Origin: Flavobacterium zepuense
Lineage (GTDB): Bacteria; Bacteroidota; Bacteroidia; Flavobacteriales; Flavobacteriaceae
Direction: 5' to 3'
Length of the DNA stretch: 64,000 bases
Assembly: GCF_007097145.1 (NCBI RefSeq)
Contig: NZ_VJVZ01000007.1
Coordinates: forward strand, 124,001 to 188,000
The notes below the pieces were generated by a model that saw only the letters and a program-made list of their open reading frames with translations, searched no databases and had not been told where the DNA came from. Positions 35,571-43,496 of this stretch are shown one piece after another. Within the stretch, counting starts at the first letter, position 1. Every line of letters begins with the position of its first letter. The position numbers were made by a program, and so were the translations under genes.

Positions 35571-36128
35571 CTATCGGTTAGGGTTTTGCTTAATGTATAC
35601 TTCGGTAGCGCCAAGGCCATATTTTTGATAGTCGGCATCTCTAAAGGTAATGCCTTCATAGCGGCCCAGCATAAAATCAAGCTCTGCTTTAAGCACCCCC
35701 TCGCCCACACCGTGTATAAAAACTACTTTAGGCATCCTATTTTTAATGGCAAACTCAATCTGGCGTTTAGCCGTTTCAGATTGCAGGGTTAAGATATCGT
35801 AGTTAGACATTCCCCTTTTGTTAGGCACCAGCTTTTCTATATGCAGGTCTATTTCCAGTACAAAGCCATCGCCTTTTACCTTCTTTTCTTTTACAAAACT
35901 GCGTTTTTTAGGCTCTTCTTTTTCCCTTAAAACCGAACCCAGGCTTTGGTTAGAAAAAAAAGAGGACAACTCGCGCGAATTGGTAATTTTAACCAGTTCG
36001 CTTTCATCAAACAGCAATTCAAAACCATCGGTGGTTTCTATGAGTACCTTATCCTTTTTATAGCCCTTTACACGGCCATTAAAAGAATCATCCAGTACTG
36101 TAACCTCATCGCCTGCCTTAAACTTCAT
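35571..36128 (-). CDS. Smr-domain protein
   Basis: The 185-residue protein has an N-terminal KOW-like beta part (FKAGDEVTVLDDSFNGRVKG) and a C-terminal Smr domain (about 100-180) with LEIDLHIEKLV and VVFIHGVGEGVLK, the HGxG-type signature. Smr domains are endonuclease-like and occur in MutS2 and ribosome-rescue nucleases. It resembles the DUF2027/Smr type of Bacteroidota. Its start overlaps the end of the 61-residue membrane gene by 11 bp, which suggests translational coupling. Confidence 0.9.
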   Translation of the reverse strand: MKFKAGDEVTVLDDSFNGRVKGYKKDKVLIETTDGFELLFDESELVKITNSRELSSFFSNQSLGSVLREKEEPKKRSFVKEKKVKGDGFVLEIDLHIEKLVPNKRGMSNYDILTLQSETAKRQIEFAIKNRMPKVVFIHGVGEGVLKAELDFMLGRYEGITFRDADYQKYGLGATEVYIKQNPNR

Positions 36129-36303
36129 TGTTATCGTTATTAGGGTCGCCCTTACTGGGTACTTTGCTCATAAGCTTCATTAAGCCCATCATAAAAATTA
36201 CTATGGCAATAACCATTATAACCACATTGGGTTTGGCTAAAGATTGCTCGTAAAGCGCTACGAAAGCAGCGGCAAACATTAATACAATGTAAATGGTTTT
36301 CAT
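36118..36303 (-). CDS. Small membrane protein, 61 residues
   Basis: The ATG at 36303 is preferred to a TTG at 36327. The protein has two transmembrane segments (TIYIVLMFAAAFVALYEQS and NVVIMVIAIVIFMMGLMKL) and an acidic tail. It overlaps the Smr gene by 11 bp on the same strand. No family is recognised; it is likely a small integral membrane protein cotranscribed with the Smr gene. Confidence 0.7.
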   Translation of the reverse strand: MKTIYIVLMFAAAFVALYEQSLAKPNVVIMVIAIVIFMMGLMKLMSKVPSKGDPNNDNNEV

Positions 36304-36333
36304 GGGGGTAAAGGTACTAAATTGCAATAAAAA

Positions 36334-36358
36334 ATCCTCTCATTAAAAATGAGAGGAT
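36334..36358 (-). terminator. Terminator after the DUF5362-like gene
   Basis: A 10-bp stem, atcctctcat (36334-36343) with atgagaggat (36349-36358), has a 5-nt loop. On the minus strand it is followed by a T-rich tail, 20 bp after the DUF5362-like stop. Confidence 0.85.
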
Positions 36359-36377
36359 CTGTATATAATTTTCACTG

Positions 36378-36866
36378 TTACATACCGCTTGCAGCGCCAA
36401 CCCCTGCAACAATTGCAAATACAAAAACCAGGATATAAATAGCTATCATTATAATAGCAAGGATACCTAAAAATTTATAGTGCGATTTAAGGTTTTCCAT
36501 TGCTGTTGTAAGGCGCTCTGTATTGTTAGTATTTAGCGCCTGTTTAGTACTTGATGCAAACCTGAAAAGATACAAAACCGGGAAAAAATAAAATAAGGCT
36601 ATAACAATGTATACCCCACCTATTGTTGCGCCACCCAATGCTCCAAACATTCCGGCACCTCCGCCAAGAGATCCCATTGCGCTGCCTGCTGCGAACATAA
36701 TAAGGCCAAATATTACCATTAAGCCAATAAAAATAAAGCCTAAGATGGATAAGAATGAAGCCCATTTAGCTGTTTCCCTTAAAAATGCCTGGGCAGGTAA
36801 TGTAAACTGAAGTTCGAAATTGTCAAAAGCCGATTTGCTTTCAAGATCTGAGGAATAGTTTTCCAT
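36378..36866 (-). CDS. DUF5362-like membrane protein
   Basis: The ATG at 36866 gives 162 residues; 28 further in-frame residues would run toward the rocD stop and look non-coding. There are about four transmembrane helices, with a glycine-rich stretch, AMGSLGGGAGMFGALGG, between the first two (about residues 75-91 of the longer frame). The end is GIAIIMIAIYIL-like, with a small-residue tail. I place it tentatively in DUF5362, of unknown function. Confidence 0.7.
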   Translation of the reverse strand: MENYSSDLESKSAFDNFELQFTLPAQAFLRETAKWASFLSILGFIFIGLMVIFGLIMFAAGSAMGSLGGGAGMFGALGGATIGGVYIVIALFYFFPVLYLFRFASSTKQALNTNNTERLTTAMENLKSHYKFLGILAIIMIAIYILVFVFAIVAGVGAASGM

Positions 36867-36904
36867 AAAATAATAATTGATTGGTTTATAATAAATGAAT
36901 TGGT

Positions 36905-38149
36905 TTACTTTTCGAAATCTTTTAAAGTTGTGGTAATAATAGTTACACATTCAAGTAATTGCTCCTGTGTCATTACTAATGGCGGTGCAAAACGTATAAT
37001 GTTACCATGTGTAGGCTTTGCAAGCAGCCCATTTTCACTTAGCGCCATACAAATATCCCAGGCAGTAGAGCTATCTTCGGTATCGTTGATTATAATAGCA
37101 TTAAGCAATCCTTTACCACGCACAAGGCTTACAATATTGCTGTTAGCAATATATTTACTTAATTCCTGCCTGAATAGCTTACCAAGCTTTTCGGCATTAT
37201 CAGCAAGGTGCTCATCTTCCACCACCTCAAGGGCAGCTATGGCAACAGCAGCGGCAATAGGATTGCCGCCAAAGGTAGAACCGTGCTGTCCGGGCTTGAT
37301 AACATTCATAATAGCATCATTGGCGAGTACTGCCGAAACAGGGTATGCCCCACCCGAAAGTGCTTTGCCTAATATCAAAATATCAGGTTGTACGTTTTCA
37401 TGATGTACGGCAAGGAGTTTGCCGGTACGTGCAATACCTGTTTGTACCTCATCGGCGATAAAAAGCACGTTGTGTGCTTCACAAAGCTGTTTGGCTTTTG
37501 CCAGATAGCCCTCTCCCGGAACGTATACCCCAGCTTCACCCTGGATAGGCTCTACAAGAAAACCGGCAATGTTGGTTTCTGATTTTAAAACATTCTCTAA
37601 CGCGGCAATATCATCATAAGCTATCTTGATAAAACCCGATGTATAGGGGCCAAAATTTTTACGGGCACCTTCATCATTAGAAAAAGAAATTATTGTAGTG
37701 GTACGGCCGTGAAAATTATTTTCGCAAACAATTATCTTAGCTTCATTTTCGGCGATACCTTTGCGCTCATAAGCCCATTTTCGGCAAAGCTTAATGGCAG
37801 TCTCTACAGCCTCAGCGCCGGTATTCATAGGCAATACTTTATCAAAGCCAAAGTACTTGGTAACAAACTCTTCATACTTACCCAGCTTATCGTTATAAAA
37901 AGCGCGGGACGTTAAAGTAAGCGTTTGTGCCTGGCTAACAAGTGCATTAACAATTTTAGGATGGCAGTGCCCCTGGTTTACTGCCGAATACGCCGAAAGA
38001 AAGTCGTAATAACGTTTACCATCGGTATCCCAAACATAAACACCTTCTCCCCTGCATAGTACTACCGGCAGCGGGTGGTAGTTGTGCGCCCCGTATTTGT
38101 CTTCTAAAGCAATAGCATTTGCAGCCCCTGATTTTTCTAAAATCGACAT
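36905..38149 (-). CDS. rocD: Ornithine aminotransferase
   Basis: The 414-residue class III PLP aminotransferase has [76 protein letters not shown] and [15 protein letters not shown] (PLP lysine), all characteristic of ornithine--oxo-acid transaminase. It converts ornithine and 2-oxoglutarate to glutamate semialdehyde and glutamate in the cytoplasm. The length matches the family. It stands alone with a 175-bp spacer upstream. Confidence 0.97.
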   Translation of the reverse strand: MSILEKSGAANAIALEDKYGAHNYHPLPVVLCRGEGVYVWDTDGKRYYDFLSAYSAVNQGHCHPKIVNALVSQAQTLTLTSRAFYNDKLGKYEEFVTKYFGFDKVLPMNTGAEAVETAIKLCRKWAYERKGIAENEAKIIVCENNFHGRTTTIISFSNDEGARKNFGPYTSGFIKIAYDDIAALENVLKSETNIAGFLVEPIQGEAGVYVPGEGYLAKAKQLCEAHNVLFIADEVQTGIARTGKLLAVHHENVQPDILILGKALSGGAYPVSAVLANDAIMNVIKPGQHGSTFGGNPIAAAVAIAALEVVEDEHLADNAEKLGKLFRQELSKYIANSNIVSLVRGKGLLNAIIINDTEDSSTAWDICMALSENGLLAKPTHGNIIRFAPPLVMTQEQLLECVTIITTTLKDFEK

Positions 38150-38269
38150 TGTAATCTTAATTTTATTTTATAAACAGCAATTCCTGCTTATGGAGAGAAA
38201 TCATCCTGATTTAAAGCTGCAAAATACTAAAAATAAAATTATTCTACATTTATTCTGTATTAAATACAA

Positions 38270-38297
38270 AAACCTCATTCTATAAAGAATAAGGTTT
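38270..38297 (-). terminator. Terminator after the DinB gene
   Basis: The stem aaacctcattct (38270-38281) pairs with agaataaggttt (38286-38297), with one mismatch. On the minus strand it is followed by a T tract. Confidence 0.75.
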
Positions 38298-38323
38298 AAC
38301 TTAAAAGCAAATGATGCTTCTAT

Positions 38324-38830
38324 TTATTTTTCATCGGCACTTGGGCCATAACTGCCGGGTATAGGTATATCAAGCAATCGTAAATAAACACCTAATTGTG
38401 CCCTATGGTGCACTATTTGCGAGTAGGCCATGCGTATAACCCCATACCTGTTATAGGTGTTTATAATGTGGATGCCATTGCGTAGTACCCAATCTTCGGT
38501 AAGTATGTTGGCATCAGCTTCAGCTAAAGATTGTTTGCCGCTTTTAAGCGATGCCTCAAAAAAATCAAGCAGTTCGCCTGTGTTCTTTACATCCTGTGGC
38601 GTGTACGGATTGCGTTCAAAATCAAGTTCATTAGTTGTAAGTGCCGTAGCAACCCACCCGGGAAGCTCGGCAATGTGGGCTGCAAGCTGCTTAAGCGTCA
38701 TACTTTTAGGGTGCGGCTGCCAGTCGAATTTTTCAGGTGGAACGCGGCTTAGCATTTTGCGGGTTGTTATAGCCTCGTTGTGCATTTCTTCCTGTAAAAG
38801 CGGGATAAGTTCTAATGTAATGGTTTCCAT
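38324..38830 (-). CDS. DinB-family protein
   Basis: The 168-residue four-helix-bundle protein has WQPHPKSMTLKQLAAHIAEL with the first metal histidine and HHRAQLGVYLRLLDIPIPGSYGPSADE with the last pair, both typical of DinB/YfiT-type proteins. Metal-dependent thiol transfer is possible but the role in this organism is unknown. It starts 52 bp after the WYL regulator ends on the same strand, and the two may be cotranscribed. Confidence 0.92.
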   Translation of the reverse strand: METITLELIPLLQEEMHNEAITTRKMLSRVPPEKFDWQPHPKSMTLKQLAAHIAELPGWVATALTTNELDFERNPYTPQDVKNTGELLDFFEASLKSGKQSLAEADANILTEDWVLRNGIHIINTYNRYGVIRMAYSQIVHHRAQLGVYLRLLDIPIPGSYGPSADEK

Positions 38831-38882
38831 AATCGTGGTTTAATTTGTTACAGTACAAAGTAAGCCACGGTTTATGACAACC

Positions 38883-39854
38883 CTATGTCAGCAGGTTTTT
38901 AGAAAGCGAATATTTTTGCGAATAGGTATCTATAAGCAGGCAAACACGGTCTTTTAATTCTTCCGGTTCTATAATTTCAACCTTATCGGCAAACATCATG
39001 ATCCAGCGTTCCATACCGGGATCGGTAAATTGGGTAAGAAATGTCATCTCAACCTTGTCGCCCATATTTTTTTCTGAAACAAAACCATGATAATGACGGT
39101 GTTCTTCCAGATACATAGTGATGGATTTAGAAACCCTGAGCACCACTTTTTTTACGTTAAAACTTTTCTTTTCCTGTTCTTTAAGCTCCTGAAATTCTTT
39201 TAACGATGCGCGTTCTTCCTGAGGTATATCGGTAAGCTGTATGTTTACAACACGGTCTATCCTAAACTGGCGGTAGGCATTCCTTAAATGACAGTAAGCA
39301 ATGGTATACCAGTTTTCGTATTCATGAAAAACGCCTATAGGCTCCAACAGCCTCTCGCTGCTATCATCATTACCAAAAGCTTTATAAACCATTTTAACCA
39401 CCTTTTTATCGGCAATAGCCTTTAAAAGAATGTCTAAAATATTTTGGGGTATAACTTTATTATGCTTTTTACCTGTTACCACTATTTGCTGGTCCAGGTT
39501 TTCCAACAGGTCTTTTTCAGTTCCCCTAAGCACTGCCTTAACCTTAAACATAGCACTATTAAAATGGCTTTGAAGGGCAGTATCGCTAAATTTTTGCATC
39601 AATTTTTCGGCTGTAATAAATGCTACGGCTTCATCGGGTGTAAACATTACAGGCGGAAGGCGATAACCTTCAACTAAAGAGTATCCTATACCTGCCTCAC
39701 CATACAGTGGTACACCGGCTTCTTCCAGCGAACGGATATCGCGGTACACGGTGCGCAGGCTAATGCCAAACCTATCAGCCAAATCTTGTGCTTTAACTAC
39801 TTTTTTAGACTGTAGTTGTATAAGTATAGCGGTTATCCTGTCGAAACGGTTCAT
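38883..39854 (-). CDS. WYL-domain transcriptional regulator (YafY-like)
   Basis: The 323-residue protein has an HTH_11 domain (FDRITAILIQLQSKKVVKAQ and FGISLRTVYRDIRSLEEAG, residues 3-50). A WYL domain (about 130-220) and a C-terminal extension (WCX) follow. The WYL region has YENWYTIAYCHLRNAYRQFR. Such regulators respond to nucleic-acid or small-molecule signals and often control the next gene, here DinB. Confidence 0.93.
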   Translation of the reverse strand: MNRFDRITAILIQLQSKKVVKAQDLADRFGISLRTVYRDIRSLEEAGVPLYGEAGIGYSLVEGYRLPPVMFTPDEAVAFITAEKLMQKFSDTALQSHFNSAMFKVKAVLRGTEKDLLENLDQQIVVTGKKHNKVIPQNILDILLKAIADKKVVKMVYKAFGNDDSSERLLEPIGVFHEYENWYTIAYCHLRNAYRQFRIDRVVNIQLTDIPQEERASLKEFQELKEQEKKSFNVKKVVLRVSKSITMYLEEHRHYHGFVSEKNMGDKVEMTFLTQFTDPGMERWIMMFADKVEIIEPEELKDRVCLLIDTYSQKYSLSKNLLT

Positions 39855-39896
39855 GGTAGTAAAATTTGCAAATCAAATATAAGATTTACCCTAAAA

Positions 39897-39928
39897 TAAA
39901 AAAGCCCTTTATCGCTAAAAGGCTTTTT
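39897..39928 (-). terminator. Hairpin downstream of the DUF1697 gene
   Basis: An A-rich gcccttt / aaaaggc hairpin (aaaaaagccc ... ggctttttaa) lies about 130 bp beyond the DUF1697 stop at 40055. The stem contains a bulge, so I rate it moderate. Confidence 0.55.
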
Positions 39929-40054
39929 AAAATATAATAATTAACTAACTCCGTATCCTGTAAGTTATGATTAGATCACTTCTTAAATTGCCATAACTTT
40001 TTGAAGACATAAAGTTAATGTAAAATATCTGAACATCAAAGTTTTAACATAAAT

Positions 40055-40618
40055 TTATAGTGCTTCATTACGAAGCTTCAGCATTTCCAGCACCTTTAGC
40101 GTAGTGTTCCAGTTACGGGTTGTAGATTTTAACCCAAGTTTATTCTCTATAAACACATTAGTAAGCTTAGAATCGGCCGCACTTTGCGCTAATTTTAAAT
40201 ACAATACATTGCCTACTACTTTAAAAACATCGTCGCTGCGGTTGTATTTAAACATTTGATCAAGCCCGGCAGTTGTAGGCACACCGTTTAAAAATGCCAC
40301 AAAATACTTCTTAATACCCGATCCTTCCGGCTCAGGCCCGGTGTACGGGTTGTTGTCTACAGCCTGTTTTATTTCAGCTTCATCCAGTATAAAAATCAAA
40401 ACATCATAGCCATATTCTTTATACATAAGGTTTTGTATATCTTTAGATAGCTTTTCTTTACTGATCTCAGGATGTTCAAAAACCACATTGCCACTTTGTA
40501 TGTAAGTTTCTACATTAAGATAACCTTCGGCCTGCATGAGCTTTTTAAGATTATCCATCTTGATCATGTTGTGTCCGCTCACATTAATACCACGGAAAAG
40601 CGCTAAATATACCGGCAT
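40055..40618 (-). CDS. DUF1697 protein
   Basis: The ATG at 40618 gives 187 residues; the longer frame begins with a TTG. The family signature YLALFRGINVSGHNMIKM is present at the start, and FIENKLGLKSTTRNWNTTLK follows near the C-terminus. DUF1697 proteins are small cytoplasmic proteins of unknown function. Its start is separated by 67 bp from divergent rlmD. Confidence 0.92.
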   Translation of the reverse strand: MPVYLALFRGINVSGHNMIKMDNLKKLMQAEGYLNVETYIQSGNVVFEHPEISKEKLSKDIQNLMYKEYGYDVLIFILDEAEIKQAVDNNPYTGPEPEGSGIKKYFVAFLNGVPTTAGLDQMFKYNRSDDVFKVVGNVLYLKLAQSAADSKLTNVFIENKLGLKSTTRNWNTTLKVLEMLKLRNEAL

Positions 40619-40673
40619 AGATTTTTGATAAAGGATTAATTGCAAATTTATTTAAATTTTGTGAGCAATAGTT

Positions 40674-40681
40674 TATTTTTG
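40674..40681 (+). promoter_or_regulatory. -7 box of rlmD, predicting a leaderless mRNA
   Basis: A perfect TATTTTTG box ends 4 bp before the rlmD ATG at 40686. Transcription starting about 5 bp beyond the box would start at the ATG itself. Confidence 0.5.
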
Positions 40682-40685
40682 CCGA

Positions 40686-42104
40686 ATGGGAAGAAAGACA
40701 ACAGAAAAGATAGTTTTTAATAATGTTGCCGTGCTGGATGCCGGCGCTAAAGGTGTATCTGTAGCCAAGGCTCCGGATGGTAAGGTAATTTTTATACCTA
40801 ATGTAGTACCCGGGGATGTGGTAGATGTACAAACTTTTAAAAAGCGCAAGGCCTATTACGAAGGTAAGGCCGTGCATTTTCATGAATATTCTGCCGACAG
40901 GGTTATACCTCCCTGTCAGCATTTTGGGGCTTGTGGTGGTTGCAAATGGCAAAATATGGACTATGAAAAGCAGTTATACTATAAAAACCGCGAGGTATTT
41001 AACCACCTTAAGCGCATAGGTAAAGTAGAGCTGCCCGAGTTTGAGCCTATTAAAGGCAGCGACAAGCACTTTTTTTACCGTAATAAAATGGAATTTTCTT
41101 TCTCTAACGCACGTTGGATGACCGATAAGGAAGTGCAAAGCGGCGAAGATTTTGAGGGCAATAACCGTAATGCCCTGGGCTTCCACATACCACGTATGTG
41201 GGATAAAATATTAGATATCACCAAGTGTCACCTGCAGGAAGACCCAAGCAACGCTATACGCAACGCCGTTAGGGATTTTGCTAACGAGCATGGCCTGGAG
41301 TTCTTTAACCCACGAGAACACAGCGGGCTGTTGCGCACGCTAATGCTGCGCACAGCTTCTACAGGCGAGATCATGGTGCTTATTCAGTTTTTTGATGATA
41401 ACAAAGAGCAAAGAGAGCAGTTACTGGATTACCTTGCATATACTTTCCCAAGTATCACGTCATTACAATACTGTGTTAACCAAAAGGCTAACGATACACT
41501 TTACGATCAGGAAATTATACTTTATAAAGGCCGCGACTATATTCTTGAAGAAATGGAAGGCCTTACATTTAGCATTAACGCAAAATCTTTTTACCAAACT
41601 AACAGCGATCAGGCATACCAACTGTATAGTATTACCCGTGATTTTGCCGGCCTGACCGGTAATGAGCTGGTGTATGACCTGTATACCGGTACTGGTACTA
41701 TTGCACAGTTTGTATCGCGCAAAGCCCGCAAAGTTGTAGGTGTAGAGGCGGTTCCTGAGGCTATTTTTGATGCCAAAGAAAACGCTAAACGCAATAATAT
41801 TACCAACTGCGAGTTTTTTGTTGGAGACATGAAAAATGTATTTAACGATGCATTTATTGCCCAGCATGGTATGCCCGATGTTATTATTACCGACCCACCG
41901 CGCGATGGCATGCATAAAGATGTTGTTGAGCAAATATTACGCATAGCTCCGGAGAAAGTGGTTTACGTAAGCTGTAATTCAGCAACACAGGCACGCGACC
42001 TTGCCCTTATGGACGAGGTATATAAAGTTATGCGAGTGCGACCGGTAGATATGTTTCCGCAAACGCACCACGTAGAAAATGTTGTACTTTTGGAAAAAAG
42101 ATAA
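40686..42104 (+). CDS. rlmD: 23S rRNA (uracil-1939-C5)-methyltransferase
   Basis: The 472-residue protein has an N-terminal TRAM-like domain (DAGAKGVSVAKAPDGKVIF). The iron-sulfur cysteine motif CQHFGACGGCKWQNM and a SAM methyltransferase domain follow, with YDLYTGTGTIAQFVS, TDPPRDGMHKDVVEQI and the catalytic VSCNSATQARDL. It methylates U1939 (E. coli numbering) of 23S rRNA. An iron-sulfur cluster is expected. It is followed after 22 bp by a lipoprotein gene and starts with an unusually close promoter. Confidence 0.95.
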   Translation: MGRKTTEKIVFNNVAVLDAGAKGVSVAKAPDGKVIFIPNVVPGDVVDVQTFKKRKAYYEGKAVHFHEYSADRVIPPCQHFGACGGCKWQNMDYEKQLYYKNREVFNHLKRIGKVELPEFEPIKGSDKHFFYRNKMEFSFSNARWMTDKEVQSGEDFEGNNRNALGFHIPRMWDKILDITKCHLQEDPSNAIRNAVRDFANEHGLEFFNPREHSGLLRTLMLRTASTGEIMVLIQFFDDNKEQREQLLDYLAYTFPSITSLQYCVNQKANDTLYDQEIILYKGRDYILEEMEGLTFSINAKSFYQTNSDQAYQLYSITRDFAGLTGNELVYDLYTGTGTIAQFVSRKARKVVGVEAVPEAIFDAKENAKRNNITNCEFFVGDMKNVFNDAFIAQHGMPDVIITDPPRDGMHKDVVEQILRIAPEKVVYVSCNSATQARDLALMDEVYKVMRVRPVDMFPQTHHVENVVLLEKR

Positions 42105-42126
42105 AAACCATACAGGTTACATTGCT

Positions 42127-42654
42127 ATGAAAAGACTAATTGCTTCGGTTACAATAATGTTCGTGTTTGCCTGCTATTTGGTTAGCTGTGAAAAAGATGA
42201 CCTTTGTGCCGATACCACCCCTACTACCCCTAACTTAATTATTGAGTTTTATAACAGCGATTCGCCCGATGACCTTACAACTGTAAATGGGCTTCAACTG
42301 TTTGTAGAGGGTAGCCAGGATACTATTCAGGCAGGTACCGTTAGCACTATTAAATTGCCATTGCGTGTAGATGCCACATCTACCAAATGGGGGCTAATTT
42401 ATTACAGGCCCAACACAGGTACTGTAATACCTAACACGGATTATCTTGAGTTTAAATATACCACACGTACAGAGTATGTATCCCGTGCATGCGGCTATAA
42501 AACATTATTTACATTAGATGCTCCTAATGGCACACCTCCTAATCCTGTTCTTACCAATGGCACCGATAGCCCAACCTTATGGATAGATAATGTTGAAGTT
42601 CTTAATACTAATATAGAAAACGAAGATGATGTACATATCAAGATCTATTTTTAG
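42127..42654 (+). CDS. DUF6452-like lipoprotein
   Basis: The ATG at 42127 gives 175 residues with lipobox LVSC (about Cys20) and a beta-sandwich of about 150 residues. I recognise it as the flavobacterial family often placed after rlmD and before a DUF6048 protein (DUF6452), of unknown function. It overlaps the next start by 29 bp, which supports translational coupling. The inferred location is the outer membrane or periplasm. Confidence 0.75.
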   Translation: MKRLIASVTIMFVFACYLVSCEKDDLCADTTPTTPNLIIEFYNSDSPDDLTTVNGLQLFVEGSQDTIQAGTVSTIKLPLRVDATSTKWGLIYYRPNTGTVIPNTDYLEFKYTTRTEYVSRACGYKTLFTLDAPNGTPPNPVLTNGTDSPTLWIDNVEVLNTNIENEDDVHIKIYF

Positions 42655-43420
42655 CCTGTTATTACTGGCATCGTTTTCGGGGTTTTCGCAGGAGGCTGAC
42701 AAAGAACTTAAACCTGCTGCTGTAACCGATACTGTGGCTAACCCGATAGTTAAAGACAAATACGGTATACGTGTGGGGGTAGACCTGCACCGCCTAAGCC
42801 GTTCTTTTTATGAAGATGGCTTTACAGGTATTGAGGTTGTAGGCGATTACAGGCTGTCCCGTAAGCTGTATGCTGCTGCTGAATTGGGTAATGTTGATTA
42901 TAAGCAGGACGATGTGCAATTAAATTATACCACAAAAGGCAGCTATATAAAGTTAGGTGTTGATATCAATGCCTACGAAAACTGGCTCGACATGGAAAAC
43001 ATGATATACATAGGGTTTAGGTATGGCTTTTCTACATTTAGCCAGACACTTAATTCCTACAAGGTGTACCAAAATTCGTCTAATACGCTAACCGATGAAA
43101 CTACCGGCAATTACTTTGACGAGGTAACAGTTACACCTAATGAAAAATATGGCAGCCTTAGCGCCCACTGGGTTGAGGTTGTAGGTGGTATTAAAGCCGA
43201 AATATTCAATAATTTTTTCATTGGTTTTAGTTTTAGGCTAAATAACCTTTTAAGCGATAAAAAGCCTGCTACGTTTGATAATCTTTATATACCCGGCTTT
43301 AACCGCACATATGATGGCAGCTTTGGTGTTGGGTTTAACTACACAGTGTCGTATGCCATACCTTTATATAAAAAAGAAAGGGCTAAAAAAATTGAAGAAA
43401 AACCTGCTAAAAAGAAGTAA
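42626..43420 (+). CDS. DUF6048-like secreted beta-rich protein
   Basis: The 264-residue protein has a signal peptide (SFSGFSQ), a beta-strand-rich body with GVDLHRLSRSFYEDGFTGIE, and a lysine-rich tail ending ERAKKIEEKPAKKK. It is probably an outer-membrane barrel, by the alternating hydrophobic pattern GFRYGFSTF and FSFRLNNLL. I assign it tentatively to DUF6048. It overlaps the DUF6452-like gene, and the pair with rlmD forms one operon closed by a strong terminator. Confidence 0.78.
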   Translation: MMYISRSIFSLLLLASFSGFSQEADKELKPAAVTDTVANPIVKDKYGIRVGVDLHRLSRSFYEDGFTGIEVVGDYRLSRKLYAAAELGNVDYKQDDVQLNYTTKGSYIKLGVDINAYENWLDMENMIYIGFRYGFSTFSQTLNSYKVYQNSSNTLTDETTGNYFDEVTVTPNEKYGSLSAHWVEVVGGIKAEIFNNFFIGFSFRLNNLLSDKKPATFDNLYIPGFNRTYDGSFGVGFNYTVSYAIPLYKKERAKKIEEKPAKKK

Positions 43421-43444
43421 TACGTAACTTTACAGCTTTAAAAA

Positions 43445-43476
43445 AAAAATGCCGCAGTTTTCACTGCGGCATTTTT
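43445..43476. terminator. Bidirectional terminator
   Basis: A 14-bp stem, aaaaatgccgcagt (43445-43458) with actgcggcattttt (43463-43476) and loop tttc, lies between the rlmD operon and the convergent T9SS gene. Confidence 0.95.
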
Positions 43477-43496
43477 ACGAAATTAAAAACCTGAAT

